The notes beneath the pieces were generated by a model, which ran no database searches, had not been told where the DNA came from, and saw only the letters and a program-made list of their open reading frames with translations. Both the position numbers and the translations under genes were made by a program. This document shows positions 35,301 to 46,786 of a stretch of 64,000 bases of DNA, one piece after another. Source of the DNA: Nelumbo lutea (lineage: Eukaryota; Streptophyta; Magnoliopsida; Proteales; Nelumbonaceae); NCBI GenBank assembly GCA_022828595.1, contig JAKGHH010000002.1, positions 77,286,383 through 77,350,382 on the forward strand. The letters run 5' to 3'. Each line of letters starts with the position of its first letter. Within the stretch, counting starts at the first letter, position 1.

Positions 35301-36187
35301 TGATGGAGGATGATTTGACCCGACCTACTAAGAGATGACACGTGGACCTGACTCAACACGAGCGACAGCTCAGCAGCCTGACTTAACCATGACCGAGTAA
35401 TGAGTCTGTAAAACAGCTTGCTACAACGTGAGCTCTAGATCCCCCGAGCTACTGAGAAGGGAATACTCTAGGATTATTTCAGCTTGCGAGCTTGGGAAAC
35501 CAGCTCGCTTCAGCACCTATGCAGAAGAACTGCCCCATAGGCCAACCTTGATGAGGGTCACCTTGAAGTACCCCTAAGAGCTTGCTACAAGGTAGCTCAC
35601 AGCAAGGATAGCCCGCTACGAAGTAACTTGCGACTATGATGCAACGCTCTTAGGAAGCTTCCATCTGACAAGATCGTACTCGTCAGACTGTGCCACGTCT
35701 CTCAATTGACGGGGCAGTCCCTGCCCGATTGACAGTCTGCCCCATGTCTCTCGATAGATGGTGGCGTGCCTGTCCCTTCGAAGACGTGTCACTCAGCCGA
35801 GCATGCAGTACAGTGTAAGGATCATCTGCGCAGCTCTGGCAAGTAATGGCTGCGACAGGAGCTCAGTGGTGGTTACACCTGATTTGGCAAGAACGCCCCT
35901 ATAAAAGACCTTAAAGCGGAGAGACAGTCTCTCTCTCACTCTCAGAATTAGATCTGAACTTGCACTCGCTCACGAGATAATCTCGAGATGTAGTGATCCA
36001 GCGTGATCTACACTCTTAGCCTTTTTTATTCTCTCTTCTTCATCCCCAACATTCTAACTTAAGCTTCGGAGTATTCCCACTGGGTAAATACCTGGGGATC
36101 CTTCTTCTTCACCTTCTTAGGTGTCGCTCATTGCCAACAAGGAGCCAGTCAGCAGCCAGCTAGGAGTGCCTGGATCGTGCCGCATCA
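35301..36187 (+). mobile_element. Ty3/gypsy LTR
   Basis: An 887-bp LTR with the ends TGATG...CATCA, GC-richer than its surroundings. It has a TATA box TATAAAAG at 35900-35907 and is followed by a gypsy-type primer-binding site. No second copy is found in the window. It replaces the middle of the copia pol of element H. Its left edge abuts copia protease text (GAAAGATTGT) directly. Confidence 0.8.
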
Positions 36188-36188
36188 T

Positions 36189-36205
36189 TTGGCGCCGTAT
36201 GTGGG
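36189..36205 (+). other. gypsy primer-binding site
   Basis: TTGGCGCCGTATGTGGG, two bases after the LTR end. TGGCGCC plus GTGGGAA is the common plant gypsy primer-site pattern, with an A where GTCTGTGGG is usual. Confidence 0.75.
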
Positions 36206-36271
36206 AAAACGCTTCTAAAAGCCTCCCTCCAAGCTTTCATAGCACTTTCTTCCAAAAACATAGCACTCTTC

Positions 36272-36680
36272 ATGGCTTCTTCCAACAATGCTGGACGTGG
36301 CAACAGCGAGAACGCTTCTGGGGAGCAGCCCCAGCTTTCTACTATCTGCATTGGACAGTTTACCGTCCCCCTCACCGTGGACGGAGTCCCCAGTTAGAAC
36401 ATGCCTCTTATAGTGGCACCCGTCATTGCTTCGTTCCCTTCTATAGTGGGAGCAACGTCTGCCGAACCCTTGGTTGTGCCCACAATGGCCAACATGAACC
36501 AACTGGAAGACATAGTGCAATGCATGCGGGCCATGCAGGCTCAAATGCAACAGTTCAAATAGTTTCAACTCTACCAACAGCAAGTGTTGCACCAGGTTTC
36601 CCAGTACCAGTACCAGCAGCAGTTTCCCTCTCTGCCTCAAGCCCAGATGTCGCTTCCACCTTGGCACCCACCCACGAAAT
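36272..36680 (+). pseudogene. gag: gypsy gag N-terminal fragment
   Basis: Reading from the ATG at 36272 gives MASSNNAGRGNSENASGEQP, then a glutamine-rich stretch (QLEDIVQCMRAMQAQMQQFK, YQQQVLHQVSQYQYQQQ) and PPWHPP. In-frame TAG codons occur at SQNMP-like text near 36395, near 36560 and at the end. Glutamine-rich N-terminal Gag is usual for Tat-like gypsy elements. At 36680 the sequence returns to copia integrase through a shared AGACACAAG. Larger frames overlapping this stretch on both strands lack family motifs. Confidence 0.7.
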
Positions 36681-37214
36681 AGACACAAGTCTGAATCCTT
36701 TGAAAAATTCAAAGAGTTTAGACAAGAGGTCGAGAAACAGTTGGGGAGAGAAATTATAGCCCTTCGATCTGATCGAGGTGGCGAGTATCTCTCTGACAAA
36801 TTCAGGGACTACTTAAAGGACAATGGGATAGTATCACAATTAGCTCCTCCTGCTACACCACAACTTAATGGTGTTTCAGAGAGGAGGAATAGGACCCTAT
36901 TGGATATGGTCTGGTCACTTCTCATACAATCAGAGTTACCCACATCCTTTGGGGGTTATGCATTAGAGACTACGATTTACGTGCTGAATCGGGTTCCAAC
37001 CAAATCAGTTCAGAACACTCCATATGAACTTTGGACCAGAAAGAAACCAAGTGTCAAGCACTTGAAGATATGGGGTTGTCTAGCACACGTTAAAAGAACG
37101 AGTGCAGACAAGTTGGAATCCAAGACCAGTCATTGCCTATTTGTAGTCTACCCAAAAGGCTCTGTAGGTTACCTATTCTATGACCCAAGTGAGCAGAAAG
37201 TGTTCTGCAGTTGA
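36681..37214 (+). pseudogene. pol: copia integrase, C-terminal half (element H)
   Basis: The integrase resumes at KSESFEKFKEFRQEVEKQ. The frame 36741-37214 is fully open, with RSDRGGEYLSDKF, the last catalytic glutamate in [38 protein letters not shown] and [12 protein letters not shown]. It ends at a TGA at 37212-37214 (CGA in sister copies). The first two catalytic aspartates are lost with the gypsy replacement. Confidence 0.85.
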
Positions 37215-38134
37215 AATGCCCAATTCTTGGAGACCGATTACATCCTAGACACCCATCGTCAGAAATTGTTCTTGATGAGGAGAGCTCAGGAGCAGTGGGA
37301 GATGTCCCACAAGTTCCAGGTAGTGACCAACCTAGAAGATCCACTCGGGTATCCAGGCCACTAGTCCATTATGGTTATGATCAGGATACTTACCTGGTAG
37401 AAACCTTGAATAGTGAGGAGGATCCCGTGACTTACACAGAAACTATGTTGGACATAGATTCCCAGAAGTGGGTGGAGGCCATGAGAGCAGAGATGGACTC
37501 AATGGAGACCAATGGAGTCTGGACTCTAGTAGATCCGCCCTCCGAGGTAAAAGCAACCAGATGCAAATGGATTTACAAGAGGAAGAAGGGCCCCGATGGT
37601 AGGGTTGTGACCTTCAAAGCTCATCTGGTGGCGAAAGGGTACACTCAGAAAGAGGGCATCGATTATGAGGAAACCTTTTCACCTGTGGCCATGCTTAAAT
37701 CCATTAGGATCCTGCTAGCTGTAGCAGCATACCATGATTATGAAATTTGACAACCGGATGTCATTACTGCATTCCTGAATGGAGATCTTACTGAAGATAT
37801 CTATATGCAGCAGCCGCAAGGCTTCATAGCTGCGGGTCAGGAAAACATGGTATGTAAACTCAATAGATCCATTTATGGACTTAAGCAAGCTTCTAGAAGT
37901 TGGAACATCCATTTTGACTCTACTGTCAAATCATTTGACTTCGAGCAGAATCCGGATGAACCCTGTGTTTACAGGAAGTACAGTGGAGATAAGGTTATCT
38001 TCTTGGTTCTGTATGTAGATGACATTCTACTCATTGGGAATGATGTAGGAATGCTGACTACGGTGGAAGTATGGCTTTCACAGCATTTCTCCATGAAAGA
38101 TCTTGGAGAAACCTCGTATATACTGGGTCTTTGA
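37211..38134 (+). pseudogene. pol: copia integrase tail and RT (element H)
   Basis: This starts with the integrase C-terminal tail (a one-base loss near 37262 links the frames), then the linker YGYDQDTYLVETL and [73 protein letters not shown] and VWLSQHFSMKDLGETSYI. One internal TGA (37748-37750) replaces the tryptophan of WQMD, and the aspartate there is now in PDV context. It ends at TGA 38132-38134, a CGA codon in other copies. Confidence 0.85.
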
Positions 38135-38906
38135 CTCTATAGAGATAGATTGAAGTGGATAATAGGATTATCCCAATCTGCCTACATTGACAAAATAGTC
38201 AAAAGATACAGCATGGAAAACTCAAAAAAAGGAAATGTTCCTTTCAGGCACAGAGTCACTCTCTCCAAGAAGATGTCCCCAAGACTTTTGAGAAGATTGA
38301 TGGCATGAAAGACGTTCCCTATGCCTTTGCCATAGGGAGCATCATGTATGCCCTGCTGTGCACTCGTCCTGACATTGCTCAGTTAGTGAGTGTAGTAAGC
38401 AAATTTCAGGCCAACCCAGGGCAGGAGCACTGGACTGCTGTGAAAAACATACTAAAGTACCTTCGAAAGACAAAAGAGTTTTGTCTAATATTTGATGGTA
38501 ATTCACTACAGATCCAATGGTATACTAATGCCGATTTTCAATTGGATCCAGATGATAGAAAGTCTACATCTGGATATGTTTTCACGATAGGATCGTGTGC
38601 TGTTTCCTAAGTGTCAGCAAACAGGGGTCCTGAGTAGCAAATTAATAGTCCACAACCCAAACCGAGCGCATTGCTGTAAGTGAGGCTGCCTTATGAATGA
38701 AGGTGTTCATTCCTGAATTTGGAATTCAGCACATCACCCATTCCACTATTGTATGACAACGCTGGACCTACGGGAGGATGATCTTAAGAGGTAGCATCAG
38801 TGGAGAATGTGGTAGACCCATTGACTAAGCCACTAACACATAAAGTGTTTAAGAAACATGTGGAAAACATGAGACTCCGGCACTGGACCTAGGTGCAAGT
38901 GGGAGC
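38135..38906 (+). pseudogene. pol: copia RT C-terminus and RNase H (element H)
   Basis: RT C-terminal text, a one-base change near 38278, and the open stretch 38305-38610: VPYAFAIGSIMYALLCTRPD, HWTAVKNILKYLRKT and DPDDRKSTSGYVFTIGSC. Of the six copies only this one has a glutamine codon (CAA, 38538-38540) where the others carry TAG. After 38610 the rest of RNase H is scrambled with many small losses, and almost the same scrambled text recurs at 44812-45110. The polypurine tract AAGTGGGAGC is at 38897-38906. Confidence 0.85.
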
Positions 38907-40504
38907 TGTTAGACAATTTTGTATGTATCAGCTACCGGGGTGAGACCCTAGGCACATATAGTGAATGATTTATTGAATCTTTGAACTGGACCAGATTTCC
39001 AGTATTGCCCTGGACCTTGGTGATTAATGGGAAAAACTGGAAAGTTAAACCCGACCCCTAAACTCGATTATGATACTGCACTAGGGGTCGGATTGGGCTG
39101 TCTTTGATGTACCAATCAGTGAGATCCTTAGTGGGGGTCAAAACCTGGGTATGTTGGGACAGTCTAAGAATTCATCTGAGTGGGTGATCATAGTGACAGG
39201 ATCAGCACCTTTGTCGGACAAAGGTAATGATCGGGGATGCACTCTCACTGATGGAAACCAAGACTACCGGCAGCCAATTTCAATCATTGAGATTTGTTTT
39301 GCAAAATATATTTTATATGAAATGTAAAAGTATATATATTATGGTTTCGAAATGATTTGCAAACGGTTTTAATTCCCGAGATCCATACAAGAGAGAGTGC
39401 AACATTGTTCCTTGCAGCCGAGGGAGAGGTCCTCTCTTGTCGGGCAGTGTATGATCATTATGGGCTGAGAGGTTAAGTGTAAGACCATTGAGGATATTAC
39501 CTGATGGACTAGTCTGGCATTTGGCAACAGTCCCTGGGTGTTACAAGGTGGCTTGGCCCAGGGACCACTTAGGCTAAGTGTTGGGCCCATAGAGCCCATC
39601 TGATGGGTTTCAGGGGGTGCACTGTCCATAATACTGTATTCGGCCAGGCCTTGTAAAAAGGCTGGGCCGAACCCATGTGGCTGATGTGTAGATCAACGTT
39701 TGGGTCCCACGCCATTCAAAGAAGCCCAACTGGGCAGCAGTTTGGAAGGCTAAATGAATACATAACCTTAAAGGGGCCTTAAGCCCATTTCGAATTGGGC
39801 TAATTTGATTAGTCACTTAAGGGGCGAATTCTGAGATGGATCAGCTGATAGGACTGGGCCCACACCCTATCCACTTATGATTTGGGTTAGCAACTCCTAA
39901 TGGGATTAGGAGCTGATCCCTTTATGTCTATAAAAGGAAGAGGGGGCGGCAGCCTTTAGACGACACAAGCAAGCAATTCATAGTTTTGTCTTCAGAGCTA
40001 AAATCACAGAAGAGAGAATCTGCACCCAGCAAATACTCTCTTACCGCCTCCTTCCTGCAGCCACCAACTACAGCAGTTCGATCTCCAGTTCTTGGCAGAA
40101 ATCAAGATTGGATCTTGATTCTAGTCTTTTGGAGAAAAGATTGGTGGTTGTTGTATTCACAAGCCATCCAAGTGATTTTTCAGAAGGATCAAGTTCTTTT
40201 GGAAGAACACTACTGATTCTGCTCCACCCTGCACTGCGCCATCTTCAGTGGGAGCAGATTTTGGATCCTTCCTTGGGCATGAACACCTCCATTGGGAGAT
40301 ACTACTTCTCTGTATCAGGTATTATCTCTCCATACTCCTTTTGGTTCAGATCTGGTTCAATTTATGGTTCAAGAATGACCATTGAAAATATGATTTTCTA
40401 AATGGGGAATTCGATTCCCAATTGAAGAGAGAGAAAAATTTATGAAATTCGCCCCCTTATTCCGCAATCTTTGATGTCCATGTGATGGATTTCCTATCCC
40501 TTCA
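38907..40504 (+). mobile_element. copia LTR shared by elements H and I
   Basis: It starts TGTTAGACAA right after a polypurine tract and ends CCCTTCA right before an intact primer-binding site, so it is at once the 3' LTR of H and the 5' LTR of I. Two internal losses are visible: near 38926, and near 39877, where part of the inverted-repeat array is gone. TATA box at 39929-39936. Confidence 0.87.
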
Positions 40505-41357
40505 GTGGTATCAGAGCTATGGTTCAAATCTTGAACCATTCTGTTTTAGATCTAAACCTACGCAAATAGGGAGAAGGTGTTCTACCCAATTTCCGCAGAT
40601 ATGGGTTTTGGGAAATTTGTTCCCAAAATTGATGGGAAAATAATCTGAAATTAATTTTATATAAATCTGATTATTATTTAGAATAGTTCTATATGATTTT
40701 TTTGATTTATGGGCTGTTCGTACAAGAGAAGATCGAATTCTTGGTTTGCGCAGGGAGAACTGCAAGATTTGCAGTTTCTTGAATTTATTTATTACATTTG
40801 GTCTATGAATAATTTTTTTTTTTTATTTTTAGACTCAATGTATAGGTATTTGATCTGATGTAATTATTGATGGAAATAGGATTTCTATTTAATTTTATTT
40901 TGGATCAAAGATGGTGGCACAGAGAAGGAGATTCGAAGATGGGACATTCGCTATCTATGATTTGTAGTTTGAGAAACTACAATCTGTGATCTAACCTCTG
41001 TTTTGCAGGATGGAGTGTGCAAACAACCCTGATTAACTGATTCTTGTTTTTCTTTTATCAATTATTTAATTTCAGATTATTTTATTGAATTAAAGATTTA
41101 ATTAAAGATCAAACCCTAGACCCATTCGAACCAAGATTGGTTCAAACAATTTGTACCAAATCTAGGGTTTAATCAAGGCTGAAAGTCAGCCCTAATTTTC
41201 CAACATTTCTAGAGACAACCCGTAGACTCCGTCACTGAGAAAGGAGGGACATCTCAGAGATGAATAAATGGAAATGGATCGTAGATTAAAATCCATACTA
41301 TGAAATGAACATGAATCAAATTAGGTTGTGGACTGATGTTTGCTCTTTTATCAGAAA
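40505..41357 (+). other. copia PBS and shortened leader (element I)
   Basis: The primer-binding site TGGTATCAGAGC is at 40506-40517. The leader follows with the inverted repeat AACTGCAA-GAT-TTGCAGTT (40758-40776) and GAACCAA-GA-TTGGTTC (41128-41143). About 900 bp are missing at 41200, where CCTAATTTTC meets CAACATTTC. It ends at the gag ATG. Confidence 0.82.
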
Positions 41358-42058
41358 ATGGCAAACGGATCATTTGCAAAGCTTATTGACGATAACAAGT
41401 TTAAGGGCCCAAACTATGTTGACTGGTACAGGAACCTTATGCTGGTCCTTGCTTCTGAAAAGCTGGACAAAGTGGCAAAGAATCCTGCCCCGGAGCGTCT
41501 GGCTTCTGAGACCCAAAGGAGAGACTATCAGGAATGGGAGGAGAAAAACTCCCTTGCCCGGTGTTACATCATTGCCTCCTTGGACAACCCAATACAGAGG
41601 CAGTTCGATCAGATCAAACTTGACAAGGACATATTGGACAGTCTGAGGACGATGTATGAAAAGCAAAATCGTTCTACTCAACAAAAGGTCTTGAAACAGT
41701 TCATGATCATACAAATGTCCAAGGGCCAACAAATTCACGACCATTGTCTTCGAATGATTGGATACATCAACGAACTAGAGGCTCTCGGATCCGGCCTGGA
41801 CCTTGCAACCCAGATAGATGCTATCCTTAATTCTTTGCCTCCTTCCTTTAATCGTTCATCATGAACTATAACATGAACAAGCTGAATGTCAGTTTGCAAG
41901 AGCTTAGCAATATGTTGCAAAGAGCTGAATAACTGATTAGAAAGGATGAGCCTGTAGCTATGCTTGTTGAAGCTAGCAAGACAAGTAAGAGAAAGAGGAA
42001 GGCAAAGAAGCCTTAAAAGAAGGCCCCTAAGGGAAAGAAGCAGAAGAAAGACAAAGCA
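41358..42058 (+). pseudogene. gag: copia gag (element I)
   Basis: The start is the second methionine of the open frame (MANGSFAKLIDDNKFKG), by match with all other copies. The capsid is well kept: WYRNLMLVLASEKLDKV, EWEEKNSLARCYIIASLDN, ILDSLRTMYEKQNRSTQQKV and ALGSGLDLATQIDAILNSLP. A 2-base loss near 41853 shifts the frame, and a TAA at about 41930 and another near 42015 follow in the basic linker. Confidence 0.87.
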
Positions 42059-42991
42059 TTGGATGCCTGTCACTTCTGCAAGAAGACCGGCCACTGGAAA
42101 AGGAATTGTCCTGCCTACCTGGAATCCAAGAAAGGTAATTTCGAAACTTGTGTCATAGAAACCAATTTATTGTTAGCTTCTGAGTCCTGGTGTATTGACT
42201 CTGGGGCTTCAACTCATGCGTGTAACTCACTACAGGGATTCAAGGTAAGCAGAAGGTTGAGTGAAGGAGAAGTCACACTCTACTTGGGGACTACTACAAC
42301 TGTTGTAGCCGCGGCCAGAGGAACCATGGAGTTACTTTTTAGAGAAGGAACTATTGTACTGAGAGATTGTCTTTATGTACAAAATTTAAGGAGAAATTTT
42401 ATTTTTGTCTCAAAACTGTGTACAGAACGTTATTCTGTCTTCTTTAGTAATATGATTACTATTAAAAGAAATAACAGAATCATCGCATACGGGGAACTGG
42501 AGAACGGTCAGTATGCTCTACATCCTTCTCTAGAAACTAACGTAACCGAAACTATGTCGGCAGAAATCCCCAAGAAGAGAGCCCGTGATACAGTTAATCC
42601 CACGTGTCTATGGCATTACCGACTTGTCCACATCGGTGTTGACCGAATCACAAGGTTGGTAAATGATTGTCCTTTGGATTTTCTAACTGTAGAGGATCTT
42701 CCAACCTGTGAGCCTTGCCTACAAGGCAAGATGATGAAACGGCCATTTAACGGTAAACCTGAAAGATGTACAAGCACACTTGACCTAATACATACGGATG
42801 TATGTGATCCCCTGAGTGTTAGGACACGAAATCAACACGTGTATTTCATCACGTTCACAGATAATTTTTCACGATATGGTTACATGTACCTAATGAGACA
42901 CAAGTCTGAATCCTTTGAAAAGTTCAAAGAGTTTAGACAAGAGGTCGAGAAACAGTTGGGGATAGAAATTAAAGCCCTTCGATCTGATTGA
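42059..42991 (+). pseudogene. pol: copia zinc knuckle, protease and integrase core (element I)
   Basis: This is the longest element frame in the window (310 codons). The zinc knuckle is intact (CHFCKKTGHWKRNC), and the protease active site is intact (DSGASTHACNSLQGF). Next come the pre-integrase HHCC (HYRLVHIGVDRITR, CEPCLQGKM) and the integrase core, with HTDVCDPLSVRT (glycine to aspartate beside the first catalytic aspartate) and FTDNFSRYGYMYL (second D to N). It ends in a TGA at 42989-42991, a CGA codon in element H. Confidence 0.88.
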
Positions 42992-43675
42992 GGTGGTGAG
43001 TATCTCTCTGACAAATTCAGGGACTACTTAAAGGACAATGGGATAGTATCACAATTAGCTTCTCCTGCTACACCACAACTTAACAGTGTTTCAGAGAGGA
43101 GGAATAGGACCTTATTGGTTTGGTCACTTCTCATACAGTCAGAGTTACCCACATCCTTTGGGGGTTACGCATTAGAGACTACGATTTACGTGCTGAATCG
43201 GGTTCCAACCAAATCGGTTCGGAACACTTCCTATGAACTTTGGATCGAAAAGAAACCAAGTGTCAGACACTTGAAGATTTGGGGTTGTCCAGCACACATT
43301 AAAAGAACGAGTGCAGACAAGTTGGAATCCAAGACCAGTCGTTGCCTATTTGTAAGCTACCCAAAAGGCACTGTAGGTTACCTATTGTATGACCCAAGTG
43401 AGCAGAAAGTGTTCTGCAGTCGAAATGTCCAATTCTTGGAGACCGATTACATCCTGGACACCCATCATCAGGAAATTGTTCTTGATGAGGAGAGCTCAGG
43501 AGTAGTGGGAGATGTCCCACAAGTTTCAAGTAGTAACCTACCTATAAGATCCACTCGGGTATCAAGACCACCAGTCCGTTATGGTTATGACCAGGACAAC
43601 TACCTGGTAGAAACCTTGACTAGTGTGGAGGATCTCGTGACTTACGCGGAAACTATATTGAACATAGATTCCTAG
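42992..43675 (+). pseudogene. pol: copia integrase C-terminal half (element I)
   Basis: It continues with [31 protein letters not shown] (the last catalytic glutamate kept) and a loss of 6 bp at LLDM. The open stretch 43115-43675 has [47 protein letters not shown] and the linker YGYDQDNYLVETL. It ends at TAG 43673-43675 (CAG in element H). Confidence 0.86.
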
Positions 43676-45110
43676 AAGTGGGTGGAGGCCATGAGAGTAG
43701 AGATGGACTCAATGGAGACCAATGGAGTCTGGAATCTAGTAGATCTGCCCTCCGAGGTAAAAGCAATTGGTTGCAAATGGATTTACAAGAGGAAGAAGGG
43801 CCCCGATGGTAGGGTTGAGACCTTCAAAGCTCGTCAAGTGGCGAAAGGGTACACTCAGAAAGAGGGCATCGATTATGAGGAAACCTTTTTGCCTGTGGCC
43901 ATGCTTAAATCCATTAGGATCCTGCTAGCTGTAGCAGCATACCATGATTATGAGATTTGACAAATGGATGTCAAAACTGCATTCCTGAATGGAGATCTTA
44001 CTAAAGATAGTTATATGCAGCAGCCGCACGGCTTCATAGCTGCGGGTCAGGAAAACATGGTATGTAACTAAATAGATCCATTTATGTGCTTAAGCAAGCT
44101 TCTCGAAGTTGGAACATCCGTTTTGACTCTGCTGTCAAATCGTTTGATTTCGAGCAGAATCCGGATGAACCCCGTGTCTACATCAAGTACAGTGGAGATA
44201 ATGTTACGTTCTTGGTTTTGTATGTAGACGACATTCTACTCATTTGGAATGATGTAGGAATGCTGACTACGGTGAAAGTATGGCTTTCACAGCAATTCTC
44301 CATGAAAGATCTTGGAGAAGCCTCCTATATACTTGGTCTTCGACTCTATAGAGAAAGATCGAAGTGGATAATAGGATTATCCCAATCTACGTACATTGAC
44401 AAAGTAGTCAAAAGATACAGCATGGAAAACTCTAAGAAAGGAAATGTTCCTTTCAGGCACGGAGTCACTCTCTCCAAGAAGATGTCTCCCAAGACTTCTG
44501 AGGTGATTGATGGCATGAAAGATGTTCCCTATGCCTCTGCCGTAGGGAGCATCATGTATGCCATGCTGTGCACTCGTCCTAACATTGCTTAGGCAGTGAG
44601 TGTAGTAAGCAGATTTTAGGCCAACGCAGGGCAGGAGCACTGGACTACTGCGAAAAACATACTAAAGTATATTCGAAGGACAAAAGAGTTTTGTCTAGTA
44701 TTCTATGGTAATTCATTAGAGATCCAAGGGTATACTAATGCCGATTTCTAGTTGGATCCAGATGATAGAAAGTCTACATCTGGATATGTTTTCACGATAG
44801 GATTGTGTGTTGTTTCCTAAGTGTCAGCAAACAGGGGTCCTGAGTAGCAAAGTAATAGTCCACAACTTAAGTCTAGCGCATTGCTGTAAGTGAGGCTGCC
44901 ATATGAATGAAGGTGTTCATTCCTGAATTTGGAATTCAGCACACCACCCATTCCACTGTTGTATGACAACGCTGGACCTACGAGAGGATGATCTTAAGAG
45001 GTAGCATCCGCGAGAATGTGGTAGACCCATTGACTAAGCCACTAACACAGAATGTGTTTAAGAAACACGTGGAAAGCATGGGACTCTGGCTAATATGTAA
45101 TTGGACTTAA
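43676..45110 (+). pseudogene. pol: copia RT and RNase H (element I)
   Basis: [32 protein letters not shown], then TGA 43958-43960 in place of the tryptophan of WQMD, a one-base loss near 44068, QASRSW, and VLYVDDILLIWND (glycine to tryptophan after the catalytic box). The 44086-44592 frame carries RT to CTRPNIA, where TAG replaces CAG. TAG 44749-44751 lies in RNase H. From 44812 the rest of RNase H is scrambled exactly as in element H, and no functional product is possible. Confidence 0.86.
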
Positions 45111-45124
45111 GTGCAAGTGGAAGT

Positions 45125-46214
45125 TGTTAGACAGTTTTGTATGCCCTTAGCTTCAATCAGGATGATGTACTTTATGAGTTTATTTTAAACGAATAAAAGT
45201 GCATATTTGATTCATGTTCCCTTGGTATGTTTCTATGTAATACCCTTAAATTGGACCCATGTGGCTGATGTGTAGATCAATGTTTGGGTCCCACGACATA
45301 CAAGGAAGCCCAACTAGGCAGCAGTTTGGAAGGCTAAATGAATACATACCCTTAAATGGGCCTTAAGCCCATTTCAAACTAGGCTAATTTGATTAGTCAC
45401 TTAAGGGGCGAATTCTAAGATGGATCAGCTAATACGATTGGGTCCACACCCTATCCACTTAGAGAATCCAAGATCTAAATCATATTTAGATCTAGAAACC
45501 TCCTAATTAGATTAATAGATGGCTGATCTAATCTGTAGATAAGAAGGGTTATCCCTTATCACTTAAAGGGACTTCTAATCAAGATATGATTTGGGTCAGC
45601 TACTCCTAGTGCGATTAGGAGCTGATCCCTTTAAGTCTATAAAAGGAAGAGGGGGCGGCAGCCTTTAGACAACACAAGCAAGCAATTCATAGTCTTCTCT
45701 TTAGAGCTGAAATCACAGAATAGAGAATCTTCACCCTGCAAATACTATCTTGCCGCCTCCTTCCTGCGGTCGCCGCCTACAGCAGTTCGATCTCTAGTTC
45801 TTGGGAGAAATCAAGATTGGATCTTGATTCCAGTCTTTGGGAGAAAAGATTGGTGGGAGTTGTATTCACAAGCCATGCAGGTATTTCTTGAGAAGGATCA
45901 AGTTCTTTTCGAAGAACATTGTTGATTCTGCTCCACCCTACACTGTGCCATATTCAGTGGGAGCAGATTTTGGATCCTTCCTTGGGCGTGAACACCTCCA
46001 TTGGGAGATACTACTTCTCTGTATCAGGTATTATCTCTCCATACTCCTTTCAGTTCAGTTCTGGTTCAGTTTATGGTTCAAGAATGGTCCTTGAAAATGT
46101 GATTTTCTAAATGGGGAATTCGATTCCCAGTTGAAGGGAGAGAAAAAATTTTGAAATTCACCCCCTTATTCTGCATTCTTTGGGCATCCATGTGATGGAT
46201 TTCCTATCCCTTCA
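45125..46214 (+). mobile_element. copia LTR with a large internal loss (element I, 3')
   Basis: It starts TGTTAGACAG after a weakened polypurine tract (AAGTGGAAGT) and ends CCCTTCA. About 800 bp are missing at 45256, where the early LTR text AAATTGGACC joins CATGTGGCTGATG. The TATA box TATAAAAG is at 45638-45645. A second LTR piece follows without any leader between. Confidence 0.85.
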
Positions 46215-46562
46215 AAAATATATGATGGGCTAATCTTTCATCTACCCACAATCCCTGGGTGTTACAAGGTGGTTTGGCCCAGAGACCACTTAGGGTAAGT
46301 GTTGGGCCCATAGAGCCCATCTGATGGGTTTTAGGGGGTGCATTATCCATAACAGTGTATTCGGCCAGGCCTTGTAACAAAGGCTGGGCCAAACCCATGT
46401 GGCTGATCTATAGATCAATGTTTGGGTCCCACACCATACAAAGAAGCCCAACTGGACAGCAGTTTGGAAGGCATAGTGAATACATAACCTTAAATGGGAC
46501 TTATGCCCATTTTGAACTGGGCTAATTTGATTAGTCATTTAAAGGGACGAATTCTGAGATGG

Positions 46563-46762
46563 ATCAGCTGATAGGATTGGGCCCAGACCCTATCCACTTA
46601 GAGAGCCCAAGATCTAAATAAGATTTAGATCTGGAAGCCTCCTAATTAGATTAGGAGATGGCTGATCTAATCTGCAGATAATATAAGGGTTATCCCTTAT
46701 CACTTAAAGGGACTTCTAATCCAAATATGATTTGGATCACCAACTCCTAATGGGATTAGGAG
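46563..46762 (+). promoter_or_regulatory. array of short inverted repeats upstream of TATA
   Basis: In order: ATCAGCTGAT at 46564-46573; arm AGATCTAAAT with spacer AAG and its complement (46610-46632); CTCCTAAT-TAG-ATTAGGAG (46639-46657); ATCTGCAGAT (46670-46679); ATAAGGG-TTAT-CCCTTAT (46683-46700); ATCCAAAT-ATG-ATTTGGAT (46719-46737); CTCCTAAT-GGG-ATTAGGAG (46744-46762). All are perfect. The TATA box begins 17 bp later. The same series is present in the other LTRs with small changes. Its role as a regulatory region is inferred from position only. Confidence 0.6.
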
Positions 46763-46778
46763 CTGATCCCTTTAAGAT

Positions 46779-46786
46779 TATAAAAG
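46779..46786 (+). promoter_or_regulatory. LTR TATA box (element L)
   Basis: TATAAAAG lies 17 bp after the last inverted repeat and about 570 bp before the LTR end, as in element A. Confidence 0.7.

Noticed and set aside
36121..36799. Frames of 212 codons (+, 36121-36759) and 194 codons (-, 36215-36799)
   Set aside because: They run out of frame across the gypsy leader, gag and the copia junction and carry no family motif; the gag frame from 36272 explains the DNA.
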